Below are positions 31,743 to 45,800 of a stretch of 64,000 nt of DNA, piece by piece. Positions within the stretch are counted from its first letter, which is position 1, and every line of letters begins with the position of its first letter. The DNA lies in assembly GCA_023053575.1 (NCBI GenBank), contig JAKZAP010000014.1, positions 10,664,001 through 10,728,000 on the forward strand, written 5' to 3'. A program made the translations under genes and the position numbers. The stretch comes from Branchinecta lynchi (taxonomy: Eukaryota > Arthropoda > Branchiopoda > Anostraca > Branchinectidae). The notes beneath the pieces were generated by a model, which was not told the origin of the DNA, did no database searches, and saw only the letters and a program-made list of their open reading frames with translations.

Positions 31743-33300
31743 AAATAGCCTCGTATACAACGTGGGTGTGCGCACATTCGGACGCGATGCACAGCTTTCG
31801 ATCAAAACTGCAGATCTGGTAGCGATAGTTAAGCTTGGTTCCGACAGGGTAGAAATGTCACTTAACTGAACTGAATCCTTAAGCAGGGCTGAACACTTGA
31901 GTTCCATCATTTTATTCATGAATAACCGATCGCCACACAATCGTTCCCACGCCATGGCATTTTCGATCCGCTTTATTGTTTGCAGGAGGTTGGAAAGGTG
32001 AAAGCGAAATTCGCACTTGTAAGAACCAAGCTTTACGCGAGAGTAATGGTGCGGATGAACGATTTCTGCATTTTCATTATCAAGCTAGGCAAATCTCAAC
32101 CTTTTCCGTATGGAATAAACAATAAGTAAAGTAAGAGTAAAACAGATTTCTAATTCGACTTGCCTTGGGGCCAAAGTCGAGAACAAGGTACACTCACACC
32201 GGTCACAGCTTTCACATAAACCTTTTCAATCGCCTCTTTTCATCGTTTGACCCATATATGGAACAAGGTCCGGGGGGGGGGGGGTACGCCAAAACGTAGC
32301 AAAAGAGAGGATCGAAAGCGCAATGGACAAATATAAGAAATAAATACTAAGAGAAATGATAGTGGAAAAACACAGAAAAGAGTGATTGAATATACCAGCT
32401 AACACTGCCTATACATTTCTGTACAACTAGCTTCCGTCACTAGAACAGGCAAACTTCAATTCCCTTGTTAGTGAACTAATGACACGCTAAAGCCACACTG
32501 GGTATAGTCGATTCGAAAAATTAACATAGCACGTCAGATAGGATGCTACTACATTAAAAAAAGAAAGCTTAAATATATCATACATCTGGAGAATGTTCCT
32601 CTACCATCAGCGGAACGGGTCGTAGTGACATAACTGCAACTATACTGTAACATATCTACACATACCTGAGGGTTCTCCGGATGGTTAATTATCAATTCCT
32701 GCTGCGACCAAAGCAGAAAGAAAACTGGGAGAAAGTCTCCATATTTTATATTTTCTGCTACTTTAAAATAAACATGCGACCGTTATATAACATGTATAAT
32801 TCACAAGTTACTAAAAGGTCAGAAAGAATCAGCCAAGAACCGTAAGCTTTCTGCCTCGTATGACGAACCAACAACCCTTTAGAAGAACTGGCGTCTCGCA
32901 CTACTATACAATACGTATGGGTTGACCTAGGGTAGCATGGAAGTTGCGCGGACGTAAGAGTCGTAGACATTCCTGGAGTGCCAGGTTCCCAAACAGGAAG
33001 TGTAGGACCGTGTACACCACAAACCCTGATTTTTGGAAACCCTACGCCAAACGCTGGATACCTGTTGGTAATCCAACCAACCAGGGTGGCCCAAAAACCG
33101 GGTTTTCGTCAATCGACCTTGTGTCTCCGCCTTGACCCTCTATTTATTATGATTGTATACAGAAGTGTAACTAAAACCTTGAACCTTGACGAATTGTCCC
33201 ATTCTCGGAAATCTTTAGTGACGGAGACAAATCCGACCTCCAAGAGATATACTTTAAATATACAAAATTTCTACTTGGGATCCCGTCTTGGTCTAGGAAT
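31743..33300. other. Unassigned intergenic sequence
   Basis: No supported gene. There is a G-run at about 32272-32284. Short overlapping frames at 32758-33310 occur on both strands without motifs. Confidence 0.4.
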
Positions 33301-33309
33301 AGATCACTA

Positions 33310-33520
33310 ATTAGAAAATATGGTGTGCGGGAACAAATATGGCCGAAGATTTTAAGCGGATGCCCGCCGGTCTCATGTTGTGTTTTTTTTTGTTTTTTTA
33401 ATGGGTTGTGATCTTATTTGGTTAATTTCTCTTGTTATTTTTCTTCTTTCTTTTTCTCATACTCCGTCTTATGCTTTTGTAGCTATTTGAGATGGGTAAC
33501 AAATACATACATACATACTA
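33310..33520 (+). repeat. Possible LINE 3' tail ending in (CATA)n
   Basis: A T-rich stretch ends GAGATGGGTAACAAATACAT and several CATA units, similar in layout to the tail of the LINE fragment at 58838-59275. No reverse transcriptase part is present. Confidence 0.35.
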
Positions 33521-34883
33521 AAAGGAATCCTGATTAATTGATTCTTTAGCTTCATGCGAATCATCATGATCTTATTGGGTTAGAGTATCCAGCATTGCTA
33601 TAGTGTATCTAGCGTTAGGCATAGGGTAAACCAAATGCTAGATATACCCAGCGTTTGGCATTGTAGTTTGTTTTTAAGGGTCAGTTTTTTTTCTTTTTAA
33701 GCAAGTGTGTGAGAGTCCGACGGATATGTCGTTGTTTAAATTTGTATACATCAGTCTTCAGTTTCGAAGGATTCAAATAAATAATAATAATAATAATAGG
33801 GTATCCGAAATCAAGGGTGTTTGTTGACTGGAGTACCTGGCTATGGGCCCTAATCCTTTTAGGGGCCCTGCGACCGGAGACGTTACTAGCTAAAATGTTC
33901 ATTTTCGGGGGCGGGTGGCAATACATTTACCGACTGGCTGGTAATTTTTCCGAGTGTTTTTGCAGAAAAACCGACTGTTTTCAGGAAAATAATCAACCGT
34001 TTTGACAAAAAACGCGTTGGTTCGCGCCGACTCGGTTACTTTTTTTCCGACTGGCCGACAACATTCGGGGGGGGGGGGGGGGGCTGCCTGTGACAACATT
34101 ATGGGTGGTATAATTAAAACCGTACTGGGAGAAAATTTGCGATGGGGCCCCAGCTTTGCGACCTTCACAGGGTTTAGACCGGCACTGCATTCCGGGTACA
34201 TGAACTTGGCGGATTTGGCCAAGGCTTAGTTATGTCAGCATTGTTGATTGAGGTTAGGAAAGGAAGGCAGTCCTCGCATATAGTATTTGAGGTTTCTCGA
34301 CCCCATTATCTGACCCTGTTTCATCAACAACAAACTCACAACATCAGGCCGATAATTCTCCAGGTACATACGTTTGATTCTCTAACATCAGCCAGAGACG
34401 AGGCAAACCAACTAGATCCGCATGAAAGGTTTTTTGTTTTTGTATAACTTTGTCACGTGGTCCAACTTTGTCACGTGGTCCAACTTTGCCGCGCTAGGGA
34501 AAATAATGAAGGGCTTTCGCTATATTATATTTAGGCCGAAAAAGCGCACCTACACTGTAAAAAGTTTCCCCGAGCAAGGATTAAAGTTAACTGCAGTATT
34601 TGCTACTATATTAATCTATTGATCCAAATTAGAGGTAAGATTATATTTTTAGAGACAAGATAATCCCAGTAGTAAATACAGCAAGATTTTTTTTTACAGT
34701 GTATACAATTCTTTCTTCTATGGTATGCTATACTGCAAATGAAAGGAGAGTTTACGCGAGCTACTAGGTTTCCTAAACCTTCACATTCCGGAATCTCACG
34801 AAAATTTGATTCTCACTCATGAACGCAACCGTTTCGAAACCCCATAGCAAAATTTTCAGCTATCTTCACGAGAACAGTTACTA
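33521..34883. other. Unassigned; G-run element piece at 33890-34090
   Basis: Words of the type CCGACTGGC and GAAAAACCGACTG repeat between G-runs at about 33907 and 34067-34083. This recalls the style of the elements at 17550-18926 and 55790-56412. No inverted ends could be fixed. Confidence 0.35.
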
Positions 34884-35932
34884 TTTGGGATCCCAAAACG
34901 TAAGTGGAGGGATGGAGGGTACCTATGACATCGTAAAAGTTGTCCGTCTGTCCGTCTGTTAGCACGATAACTCTCGAAGGGAACGAGATATTTTGATGAA
35001 ACTTGGTGTGAGGACTCTTTGGGTCAAGGGTTAAGGTCAAGTTCGTAGATGGGCTTTGTAGCCATACATTTAGCGGTGGGGGTTCAAATTAATGAGCAAA
35101 CAAAATATTTTTAAACAGCTAATGTGATAGTCGATTATGGGGTAATCTCATCTCGTCCGACAAGTAGTTCGCCCGGAATCCGGCAAAACCGGGAAGTTGG
35201 TTAAAAGTAAAAGTTTCATTTGAAGTTGATTAGATGTTTGATTAGGGGTAAAAAGACATGCTGAACACGATGATGAAAACCACATTCTCGCCGGACGAGT
35301 AGTTTGTCCGAAATCCGACAAAAAACGGAAAATTGGTTAAAAGTAAAAGTTTGATTTGAAGTTGATTAAATGTTCGATTTAGGGGTAAGTAGGCATGCTG
35401 AACACTTATATGAAAAGCATTTTCTACCTGGACAACTAATTTGCCTGGAATCTGGTCAACACTGGAAAATTTGCTAAAAGTAATAAGTTTTATTTGAAGT
35501 TGATTAGATGGCAGATGTAGGGGTAAGAAGAGACGCTGAGTCTGTATATGACAGTCATCTTTTAACCGGAAAATTATAATTCGTCCGGAATCCGGTTGTA
35601 ACCAGCTTTTTCTAGAAGCTAAATTTTTATTTGAAATTGATTAGATGTTCTTTATAGGGATAAGGAGATACCGTATGCTGAATTCGATTCTGATTTTTTT
35701 TTTGCTGGACAAGTAGTTCGCTCGGAATTCGGCCGAAACCGGGAATTTGGCAGAAGTAAAGCACGAAGTTTCGGTCAGTATCGTCAAAATACATATGGCT
35801 TATAGAGGTATATCTGAACTTGGTTTTCTCTAATGATTAGCCTGGCGAAGACTGGATCTGGCGAAGACAAGACCCGGTTGTCTGGATCAAATATTAGATT
35901 TTTGTGATCCCATCGAAACCTTAGGTCTTGTT
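34884..35932 (-). mobile_element. GGATCC-family array element, copy e
   Basis: Complete in minus orientation. The left end AACAAGACCTAAGGTTTCGA lies at 35932. About six monomers with CCGGATTCCGG and CTTGTCCGGCGAG boxes follow, then the AAGTTTCATCAAAAT box, the GACGGACAGACGGACAAC block, and the right end TTACGTTTTGGGATCCCAAA at 34884. Confidence 0.85.
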
Positions 35933-38235
35933 CTTTCCAGAAATAAATGCAAATTCACTCCAGAAACAGGTGGCGCAGCTCTTCACTCTTTTCCTAGGTA
36001 GGACCTTGGCAGGACGGAGAAGTTGGACCAAGTTACAGTTAACAATTACCCTTTTTCCAAAAAAGACAATAAAGATAATGAAGTAGGATTGTAGCTCCGA
36101 CACACTTCCGTTTTTCAACCAAAAGCAGCTGCGATCAGATCGCTCACACTCTCTCCCAAACATCGGCGGCACGGCGCTATAGCAAAGTCCCAGTAAAGCA
36201 CAATATAAAGGTCCCTTCAGACCGGAAAAAAAGCTCTTACGTACATCCTTCACACATTGACGGTAAAAAGCCTACATTTTTTTCCGAAATGCCAAATTTG
36301 GCCGAAATCTGTTCACTTAAGCAACGTCGCATACGGCAACGTAAGAAGAAGAAACTGAACAAATGGATTTGCTTGAAGAGAAGGTTTGCCCGTTTTTCCA
36401 AAGAGAGTTTTGCTTAGTTTGAATAAGTTGCCTTTTATAATAAAAAGCGCTGAAAATTTAAAGAAAAACAATTCCACAAGTTTACGCTTGCGGCAGTCTG
36501 AAGGGGTCCGCTGTCGGTGTGAAAGATTCGATGTAACATAAGGGATTACGCAAATGTAACGTTAGTTCTTACGCGCCAGTCTGAAAGGACCTTAACCAGT
36601 TATTTCACAAAGTGGATCCCGCTTGTCCCCGCGAATAATGCGGCAAAGATTTGTCAAACGAGGTTTTCACAAGTTGACCATACCTTTCAAACGGAGGCTA
36701 CAAGCGAAAAAACGATTTAAAACCGTCAAACATTTCTTAATAACCGGGCTGGCCCTGAACAATGTCAGATTCAACCAGGATAACACAAAGCGACTTTTGT
36801 ACCATACAACACATGCCTTAGCACGTCAAACACAATCTCAGGTAGGCTAAACACACATCACCCAGCTCGCGATTCGAGTAAAGTGTTCAGTGTCACTATC
36901 GAGAACTGACGTTCTTCAGAAAACGTCCGCAAAAAACGTTGCCAACAATATCATGCTTAAACTGACGGGTCGCCGACAGCACTACTTCTTCTGTCCCCTT
37001 ACGGACACCAATGGATCAGTGGCATGTAAATTTGCCAGTGGCATTACCAAAAAATTGTCAAAGTGGTACGAGGCATTGATAGTCACCTCCAATTCGCCAT
37101 TTTCCAACTGAGCACTCCTACCGGGTTAACTACGACTAGACACACTACTCGGAATTGACGCCTGAAACTATTCACCAAAGCTAGGGTTTTCTGATTCTGA
37201 CGGCACGGTTGTTTTTATTTGTCATTAATTTTTAATACTGGTTTGCAACAATTTTATTTTATTATATTTATTTTATTTATATTTTTACCAATCATCTGAC
37301 CTACTTTTAATAATTCTTTAGTTTTCAATCTTGTTTTGGCGATGAGTTTTGTACGTCAAATGGAGTATGTTTCCAGTCGTACTTTAATCCGCTAGGAGCA
37401 CAAAATAGAAAAGGCTGAATTATCTGCCAAACTGGACACATGGCCGTTAATAGGCGTGTTTGCGGCGCTCTTTGTTGTTTCTCGTTCATACTCTCCAGTC
37501 TCTGATGATAAACAACTAGCTACTAATGAGCTCGGTAACAGTTGGGGACCAGTCCCCAGTGTTTCCAGAAACGGCTTACGGGAAACACCAGATCACTAGT
37601 GAGTACTCAGGGTGCAAAGAACGCGGCCAATACCTCACAGGAGAAGATCCCAGGTAGGCACAAGTACTGCAAATCCATCGCTTCTTCAGTGAAAGATGCT
37701 TAGCGGCTATCTGTAGTCCACATCATAGAGGTAGTGAACTGGAAAAAGTATACCATCGTCTCCGCTTAAAACTTTATCGACGGACTGGACTAGAGATGGA
37801 AATTCTACGCATTAAGGGTATTAGATTCGTGCCTTCACGCAAGAAAATCGTTGTCGTCTCTCGAGTCACTGTCATCCAACTGAGACTCGGAATCAGATCT
37901 TAACATCTCTTTCCAGCAATAAAAGTTCGGGCTGCGTGGACAACTCACGTTTTCGCATCAATGACGCATTCACTTCCCGTGTCCATCATCACTTCCGTCT
38001 TGAATTTCAGGCGTTTTTTTTCTTCCATCGCTTCTAGAACTAAAAAAGTCGAGCGAGTTCGACTCCATGTTGAACTCAAAAGTCTGAGCGTATCTCGAGC
38101 ATGAAGAATTTGTTGCACAAACAATTGTTGCGCTCAGTGATAAACAAAGCACGATAACAACCCAACCAAAAAAATTAACGTAAACTAGAAACTAACATAT
38201 TTAGTGTAACCGTAGGAACATTAATGTCGACTGTT
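35933..38235. other. Downstream flank of the activin receptor gene
   Basis: No coding gene recognised. Plus-strand frames of 73-75 codons at 36623-37111 lack motifs. Several AATAAA signals on the minus strand lie at about 37215-37290 in a T/A-rich run. One of these may end a 3' UTR of about 1 kb. Confidence 0.35.
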
Positions 38236-38442
38236 TCACTCATCGCTATCCAACAGTACAGAGCTGTAGTAGCTTGGGTTCATCGTGGGAATTAGGGAGG
38301 GGATACTTAGCAGCTTATTTGTCTGAGGTGTGTGGAGTCGATTCATAACAGTAAGTCGCTCAAGGACACATGACGCTGAGAGTCGCGCTTCTGAGTCGCC
38401 ATCCCAGCACTCTTCAATCGTACTGCAAAAGGCTGCCATGCC
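38236..38442 (-). CDS. acvr2: Activin receptor II: last coding exon
   Basis: 69 codons including stop TGA at 38238-38236. [20 protein letters not shown] and [10 protein letters not shown] complete the kinase. A tail of about 35 residues then ends VLLDSDE. Acceptor cttctag. Confidence 0.94.
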   Translation of the reverse strand, partial: GMAAFCSTIEECWDGDSEARLSASCVLERLTVMNRLHTPQTNKLLSIPSLIPTMNPSYYSSVLLDSDE

Positions 38443-39816
38443 CTAGAAGGAAAGAAAGATTGCGTTGTAGCGGATGCTATAGAGAGATTGCACCCTACCC
38501 GATGAAAACGGATATTTCTACATCCTCTTCACGGGATCATAACAACAAAATTTAACATGGGCGGTATAGGACTTTCAACTTCGAAATTAAATTACCGGCG
38601 TTTTATCATCATTCTGAGCCAGAGGTTTGCTGGAAATGTTAATTGGGATATTGCTTAACCGTATAATTCTATTTTTGCAAAAGAGTTTCCACGGAAGTAA
38701 GAGCTTGAAGGCTTGAAAGTTTGAACACAAAAACGGAGTGTCGAATCCTATTGGTCGGCGATGACGCGGATTTGAAAAAAATGTGTCATAATCGACCAAT
38801 AAGGCGAGACTCTGTGTTTGTCTACAAACTCTGACGCCTTCAAACTCATACTTCCATGGAAACTCTTTTGCAAAAATAAAATTATACGGTTAAGGAATAG
38901 CCCAATTAACATTTCCAGCAAATCCCTGGCTTAGAATGATGAGAAAACGCCGATAATTTAATTTCAAAGTTGAAAGTCCTATGCTGTTAAATTTTTGTTA
39001 ATTTTTTCGTTACGATCCCGTCAGGTTTCGTCGGGTATGGTGCAATCTCTCTATATTACGTTTACTTCTTACCGGCATTCAGCCCAAGTCGACTAGGTGT
39101 AGCGGATGCTATATTACATTGTTTGCCCTCGGGGTTTGCGATCACTCTGAGTGGAATTGAGTGGAATGAATGTTGTTTTGATAGTCAGATATTTTTGTTG
39201 AAATAAGATTTAATAAACTGGAATAATCCAATAGTTTTGGTAACAATCCAGCGCATGCGTTACATAATTTCATCTCGATGCTGTCTGCGATCTGTGTAAA
39301 CCAAGAGCTAGAAGCTCGTATGGCACTTGCAAGGATAGCCAGCACGTATATCAGCTAAGGTTCCTTCTCTCGAGGTCGTGGAGGGAAAGAAGGGACATTA
39401 AGAGAGAGAGAGAGAGTTTTATTTACACAACAATCGTAGCTCAGTGGCTAATTTTATGTTGTACTACAAACATGTTATTATACACTATTTTACAAGGACG
39501 TAAAAAAGGGCACGAAAGACTTCTGGTAGCGATTTGTCCGACCACGCACAGGCACAAGTTTTAGTTTCTGTCTCGTGCGGCTGACTGTCGGGTTAATACC
39601 CCTCCCCCCTCGGGCCCCCGAAGCATATTAAAGTCCAGTCCACCAAGTTTGTCCAGATATCTCAACCCTCAGTGGGTCTCATGATTTCCAAGAACCCTTC
39701 AATTTTAACTGCCCCAAAGTGACCGAGTCCGAAACTGAACATCAGGCTTATTGACTTAACTCTTGAGGCACAAATAATCATGGGTCCTTGGGAAACATGA
39801 AAATGTATTGTGCCAC

Positions 39817-39847
<31 letters not shown>

Positions 39848-42800
39848 CCGTGCGTCAAGGCGCACACTTCAGGGGAACCACATTTTCATTTGTCTATAAA
39901 ACACTGCATAGACGGACTGACCGGTGAAAAGGCGATCAGCACATGGCAAACTGACCCGATGCTGCAATCGCCATAAACAAGACCAAAGATTTCGATGGGA
40001 TCCCAAAAATTCAATATTTGATCCCTACAATTGGGTCTTGTCTTCGCCGCCAGACTCCTTGAAAATTTTTAATATTAAAATTCCGAAACAGATTAAGGCC
40101 ATATGGCTAATCATCTGAGAAAACCAATTTCAGATATGGATTTTAACATGTGTGCCTATTTTCCGGTTTCGGCCGAATTCCGGAACTACTTGTCCTGCGA
40201 AAAAAAGAAAGCTAAAAAAAAGGATTCAGCTTGCCTTCTTTCCCTATATCGAACATCTAATCAAATTCAAATAAAATCTAACTTACAACAAATTTTCAGG
40301 TTCTAGCCGGATTCCGGCCCAACTATATGTCCGGATAGAAAAGGATTTTCACATAAGTTTTCAGCATGTTTTCTTACCTCTAAATCGAACATCTAGGTCT
40401 TTGCCGGATTCCGGACAAACTACTTGTCCGGTGAAAATGGTTTTCACCAATCGTGTTCAGCATATTTTCTTACCCAATAATCGACTATCATATTAGCTGT
40501 TTAAAAATATTTTGTTTGCCCCTTAACTTGAACCCCCTCCCCCACCCCTAAATGTAGGGTTACAGAGCCCATGTACGAAATTTACCTTACTTGACTCAAA
40601 GAATTTTCACACCAAGTTTCATCAAAATATCTCATTCCCTTCGAGAGTATCGTGCTCACAGACGGACGGACAACTTTTGCGATGTCGTAGGTATCCCTCC
40701 ACTTACGTTTTGGGATCCCAAAAAGCAAATATCGCATGCAAATTACAAATTATTAACGTATAGCGTAGCGCAGGTACCGATATACTGTTTCTCAGCTATC
40801 GGCCAAGAGAGAGCGGGTAGTTGGAGCAAACCTTCCGACGCCACTCCCACTTACTCCGAATTCTTGTTTTACGGCTGGGTCGTTCGAAAGCGGAGTGGCG
40901 TTTAATTTGGAACTAAGACGTGTGTTAGCCCCGAGTTCAAATCCAGCCAAGCCGCTCGGTCAGGTTCTAGAAGGCTAGCCAATTTAACACTGTAAACCAT
41001 TCTTTATTTGTTTTAGGGCTACGAAAGGATTCTGGATAAAAAATCAGAAAAGGGAACTATACAGATTATAATATTTAAATCACAATCACAATGTGCCTAA
41101 CTTTTCGAGGAAATAATCACGAACCCATTGCTGGTTGTTAGGAAACGACTGATAACTACCAACAACAAATCATAGATCTTATTGGTCGACAGAAGATAGT
41201 CCCCCGAAAAAAAATCTCACTCAATTTCCACTGGTCTACGATACTGGTCCAACAAGACAACGGCCACAAGTACGTATCAGCATGTCTTACTGCTCCTTAT
41301 CGGACTCGTCTCGTCCTGGTCATGAGACTTTGGTCAAACCAACTTTCCGTTTCTCACCGGATTCCGGTCGCACTATCCGTCCAGTGTAAAACAAGACCAA
41401 AGGTTTCGATGGGATCCCACAAATTTAATATCTGATACAGACAACTGGGTCTTGTCTTAGCCGTATCCAGTATTCGCCACTCTCCTTGAACATGTTTACT
41501 ATCAAAATTCAGAAACAGATAAGGCCAAATAGCTAATCATCTGAGAAAACCAACTTCAGATATGGATTCAGCATGTGTGTATACCCCTATAAGTCATAGT
41601 TGTGTATGGCCGCTGGCTTTTAAAATACACGTATATATAGATATATCTGTTTTGACGAAAACTTCCTGCCACTTCTGCCAATTTCCCGGTTTTGCCGAAC
41701 TCCGGAAGTACTTGTCCGGCGAAAAAAAAGAAAGCTCAAAAAACGACCTCAGGGTATCTTCTTTCCCCAAGGAACATCTAATCAACTTCAAATAAAAATT
41801 TAACTTATAACTAATTTTCCGACTCCAGCCGGATTCCGGAGGCGAAAGCCTTAATTATTGCAATTATATTATTATTATATTATATGTCCGGGTAAAACAT
41901 GATTGTCACACACGGATTCAGCAGCTCTTCTTATCCCTAAATCGGATATCTAATCAACTACAAATAAAACTTTAACTTTCAACAATTTTCCGGGTAGAAA
42001 ATTGTTTTCACATAAGTGTTCAGCATGTTTTCTTGCCCTAAATCGAACATCTAATCAACTCCAAATAAAACTTTTAATTTTAACAAACTTTCGGGCTTGG
42101 GCCGGATTCCGGGCCAACTACTTTTACGTCGAGAAAATGGTTTTTCCCCATCGTGTTCAGCATGTCTTCCTTCCTACCCCTAAATCCAACATCTAATCAA
42201 CTTCAAATAAAACTTTTACTTTTAACAAGCTTTCCGGTTTCGGCCGGATTCCGGGCGAACTACTTGTCCGATGACAAAATGGCTTTCATCATCGTGTTCA
42301 GCATGCCTTCTTATCCCATAATCGACTATCACATTAGCTGTTTCAAAATATTTTCTTTGCCCCTTAATCTGAACCCCCTCCCCCACCCCTAAATGTAGGG
42401 CTACAATGCCCATCTACGAACTTGACTTGTCTGATGACCCAACGACTCTTCACACCAAGTTTCATCAAAATATCTCATTCCCTTCGAGAGTTATCGTGCT
42501 TTCAGACGGACGGACGGACAACTTTTGCGATGTCATAGGTGTCCCTCCACTTACATTTTGGGATCCCAAAAAAAGGCAAAGACACAGAAAGCCTGCGTGT
42601 TGACCAATCCGAAGAGAAAATTTTCTTAGACCTAACTTCCGCTTTTCATCAGATTCCGATCAAACATTTATCCATACTTGATCAAACCTCCTCAACTCGT
42701 CTGAGAATCAGCAGTTACAGACGGAACAACAAACTAAGATGCACTAGGTATCCCGTTAAGGAGTTCAATAATACTTGAGGGCCCCCAACTTTCGTCGGCG

Positions 42801-45800
42801 GGGGAGGGGGTCTTGGTTCCGGCGTGTCTGAAGTGAACTATTCTAGAACTTTAGAACTTACAGGATGTGACCTCCAGGCTGGTTTGAGACTGGGTCGCCT
42901 CTTCTGATGAGCGACACACTCTTGCATGCTCTCCAGTGTCGGGTGCTGACCCACCTCAGCCTCAAAGGGAAGCATGTACTCTGTGGCGCCACCCTACAAT
43001 AGAAAATTTACGTAACAACTGAGAATAACTCACACAAAGAATACTGGAATCTCTCACTGCAAATTTAAGCCACAACTTTCTCCTGAAGCACCATGCCAAC
43101 GGCCGAGGCCTTAAGGTGAGTGTGGGCCCCGAGTTCAAGTTACCGCTTTCTTGTTTCTTCAACTGAATCAGCGAGATTACTATGTCAGAAAGCAGTCGAC
43201 CAATACTGGCGTCACAAGTGCAAACAGAAAAATGGAATGACGACCTTTTCTCCTTCAAAGACCGCCAACATAGAAGCCTCAATACAGCCAGGAGCACAGC
43301 GCAACCAATAGAATTTTTTCTTTTCTTAAACTGTGTAATAGATACATGGCGCGGACAACAAACTGATCCACTGGACCTGTGATGTCTACAGGCCTGCAGC
43401 CTTTGTTACGTGAAGAGATTCTGTCCAGCCACGGGATACCAACCGAGGTACGGGTACATGGGCTATGGAGTACCTATTGGCTAGCCGCCAACAAAGCACT
43501 ACACTCCTTTAAGAGATTGCTGAAACGTGAGATCCAGTACCTGTCGTACGCGCCTAGAGGGAATCTGATCATCTTTAAGAGGTTATAATAATGGAGGCAT
43601 TCAGTTGTTTATTATTCATGGCTGAAGGACTTGGCAGGTGTATTCTAAATGGTTAGTGTCTGACCATCCTTAAGAGGTCATAATAATGGAGTCATTGAGG
43701 TTGTTATTATAGCCTACATGGCAGGAGGCCTTGGCAGTTCTACTCTCAATTCCGGTAGCACTCTTAAACGTCTGATGCTAGGAACAAGAGCTAGAAGTTC
43801 ATATGGTACTTGCAAGGCTGGGTCAACGGATGAAAGTAGGAATTTGCCAATTCGTGGGTTGTTGTGATTATTCGTGAGCAAAACCTTGAGATATGAATGA
43901 TCAATAATCCTTGGAAATCACAAGGATGTATCGTTTGGTAAAAAATATTTATTTTCCCACTTGACTGTGAACTTTAAGGGAGCTAGAAATTCACCTGTAA
44001 TCAAAACCCGTGAAGCAAAAATTATGATAGACTTTCGAGATCATGTAAATGTACATTTTACTCAAAAGTATTGTTTGTACTTTAAGTAATTCACTTGTGA
44101 GCAAAACCCTAGAGGTAAACATGGGACTTGGGGATCAAGAATACATATAGTTTGCTAAAAAGTATTTTCTTTTTTTACTTTCAGTTAAGATGCGCACTTT
44201 AATGGTGTTACAGAAATTTATTTTTAAGCAAAACCATTGTGGTACAAAGATCATGGGCCCTCGGAGATCATGAAATGTATCGTTTGGTAAAAAGTTTTGT
44301 GTTCACTTTGCGGTTAAGATGTGAAGGGAGCTAGAAATTAATTTCTAAGGTAAGGTAAGGTACAATTTTAATGGCAAATATAAATAAACCTGGAGTTTCT
44401 CAGCATCAGACATGCCAGTGGCATAGAAAACGACGCTTCACTAATTCTGACGAGTTTGTAAAAATTATGAATACAATTCTAGCCTAAGACATTGTAAAGA
44501 CAAAACAATCGAACAACTATCACACATCAACACAAAAATTTAAGGACAACACGAGAATTAAATAAGCAACCAGGGCTCCCGGGGATGACGGAAAATTTGT
44601 ATTTAACTTTAAAGTATATTTTGTACTTAACTTGAACTTTTAAAGTCAAGGTCGGATCTGGAAAGTGACAATTTCTAAACCAATCTTGTCTAGTCTCCAA
44701 TGTTCAATCCAAGTTTCATCGTTCTAGCACATCTGGAAGTACCTTAACTCGAGATCCCCGGAACTCGGGACCCCCCCCCTCTAACTCCCCCCCACAGTGC
44801 CCGAACCCGGTCTGGTTCTGTCACTGATGTATGTAGGGCTTGTAGTTGTTCTTCTCACAAAGTTTCATCCCGACCGCTCCACTCCAAAAGTGTCACCAGA
44901 TTTTTGGTTCCCCCCCCCCCACATTCATCGGGTCCGGTCCGGACCTGAAATGGGGCATGAGACACGAGGTTTTTCGAAATATCAAGTTTCGTTAGGATCC
45001 GATCACCCATTCTAAAGTTATACATACCTCAAGATTCAGGATTCTCCCTCCCTCCACTCCCCCCACGACGGTCGGATCGGGGAAGTGACTATTTCCCAGT
45101 TAGTTTGGTCTGGTCCTTGATCTTTCTGCCAAGTTTCACCGCCCTAGCACATCTGGAAATACCCTAACTCGAGAACAGTGGACCGCCCGCCCGCCCGACC
45201 AAAAAGTGATCGGTATATGGCACTTGAACGGAGCTGCAAGTTCCATAAAACATAGCCACGTTTCTTCTATTTTCTCTTGAAAGTATTTTTTCCGCTGTTT
45301 TTACTGTAGAGCCCAATGGCCTATTTTTGCGTAATTTTATTATTAAATTTGTAAATTCAGTAATAGGGCCTTCTTTTTGGCAAAATGTCTCTCGTTACTG
45401 GAACCTCGAATGAAAAACTGGGGCGAAATGACAAAGTAATGGCGTGCTAACTACCTGTTTAGCACAGACCGATACTAGACAGGCTGGTGATGCTCTGTTT
45501 ACTGAGACAGCCTTAGCGACGGTTTTCCGCTCTATTCTAAACGTTCAAAAAGCCGATTTACCTCAACGGAGGAACATCTTGTCATCAGCTCCCAAAGAAC
45601 CAATGACACTGCGTACATGTCGATTCGAAGGAAGGAGTCCCTGCTGAAGCTAATGGCCCCCTCCAACACCTCCGGAGCCATGTATCGGCGAGTTCCAACC
45701 TGTAATAAATCCATGTTACTTACTTTCTAGTTCTCTTACTTTCTTTTTGATGTACCGTAGTTTATTTACGAACTTGATTGTTTCATCTAGAAATTTTATA

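Noticed and set aside
33540..33670. Repeated TATCCAGC/TAGCGTT words resembling a degenerate telomere-like repeat
   Set aside because: Units are irregular and do not match a telomere repeat. No array is present.
36623..37111. Two plus-strand frames of 73-75 codons downstream of the receptor gene
   Set aside because: Basic composition but no recognised family, no splice partner and probably within the receptor's 3' flank on the opposite strand.
40880..40945. Possible tRNA or tRNA-derived SINE (GAGTTCAAATCC B-box-like word)
   Set aside because: No A box at the right distance and no cloverleaf could be drawn. A similar word near 43130 is also isolated.
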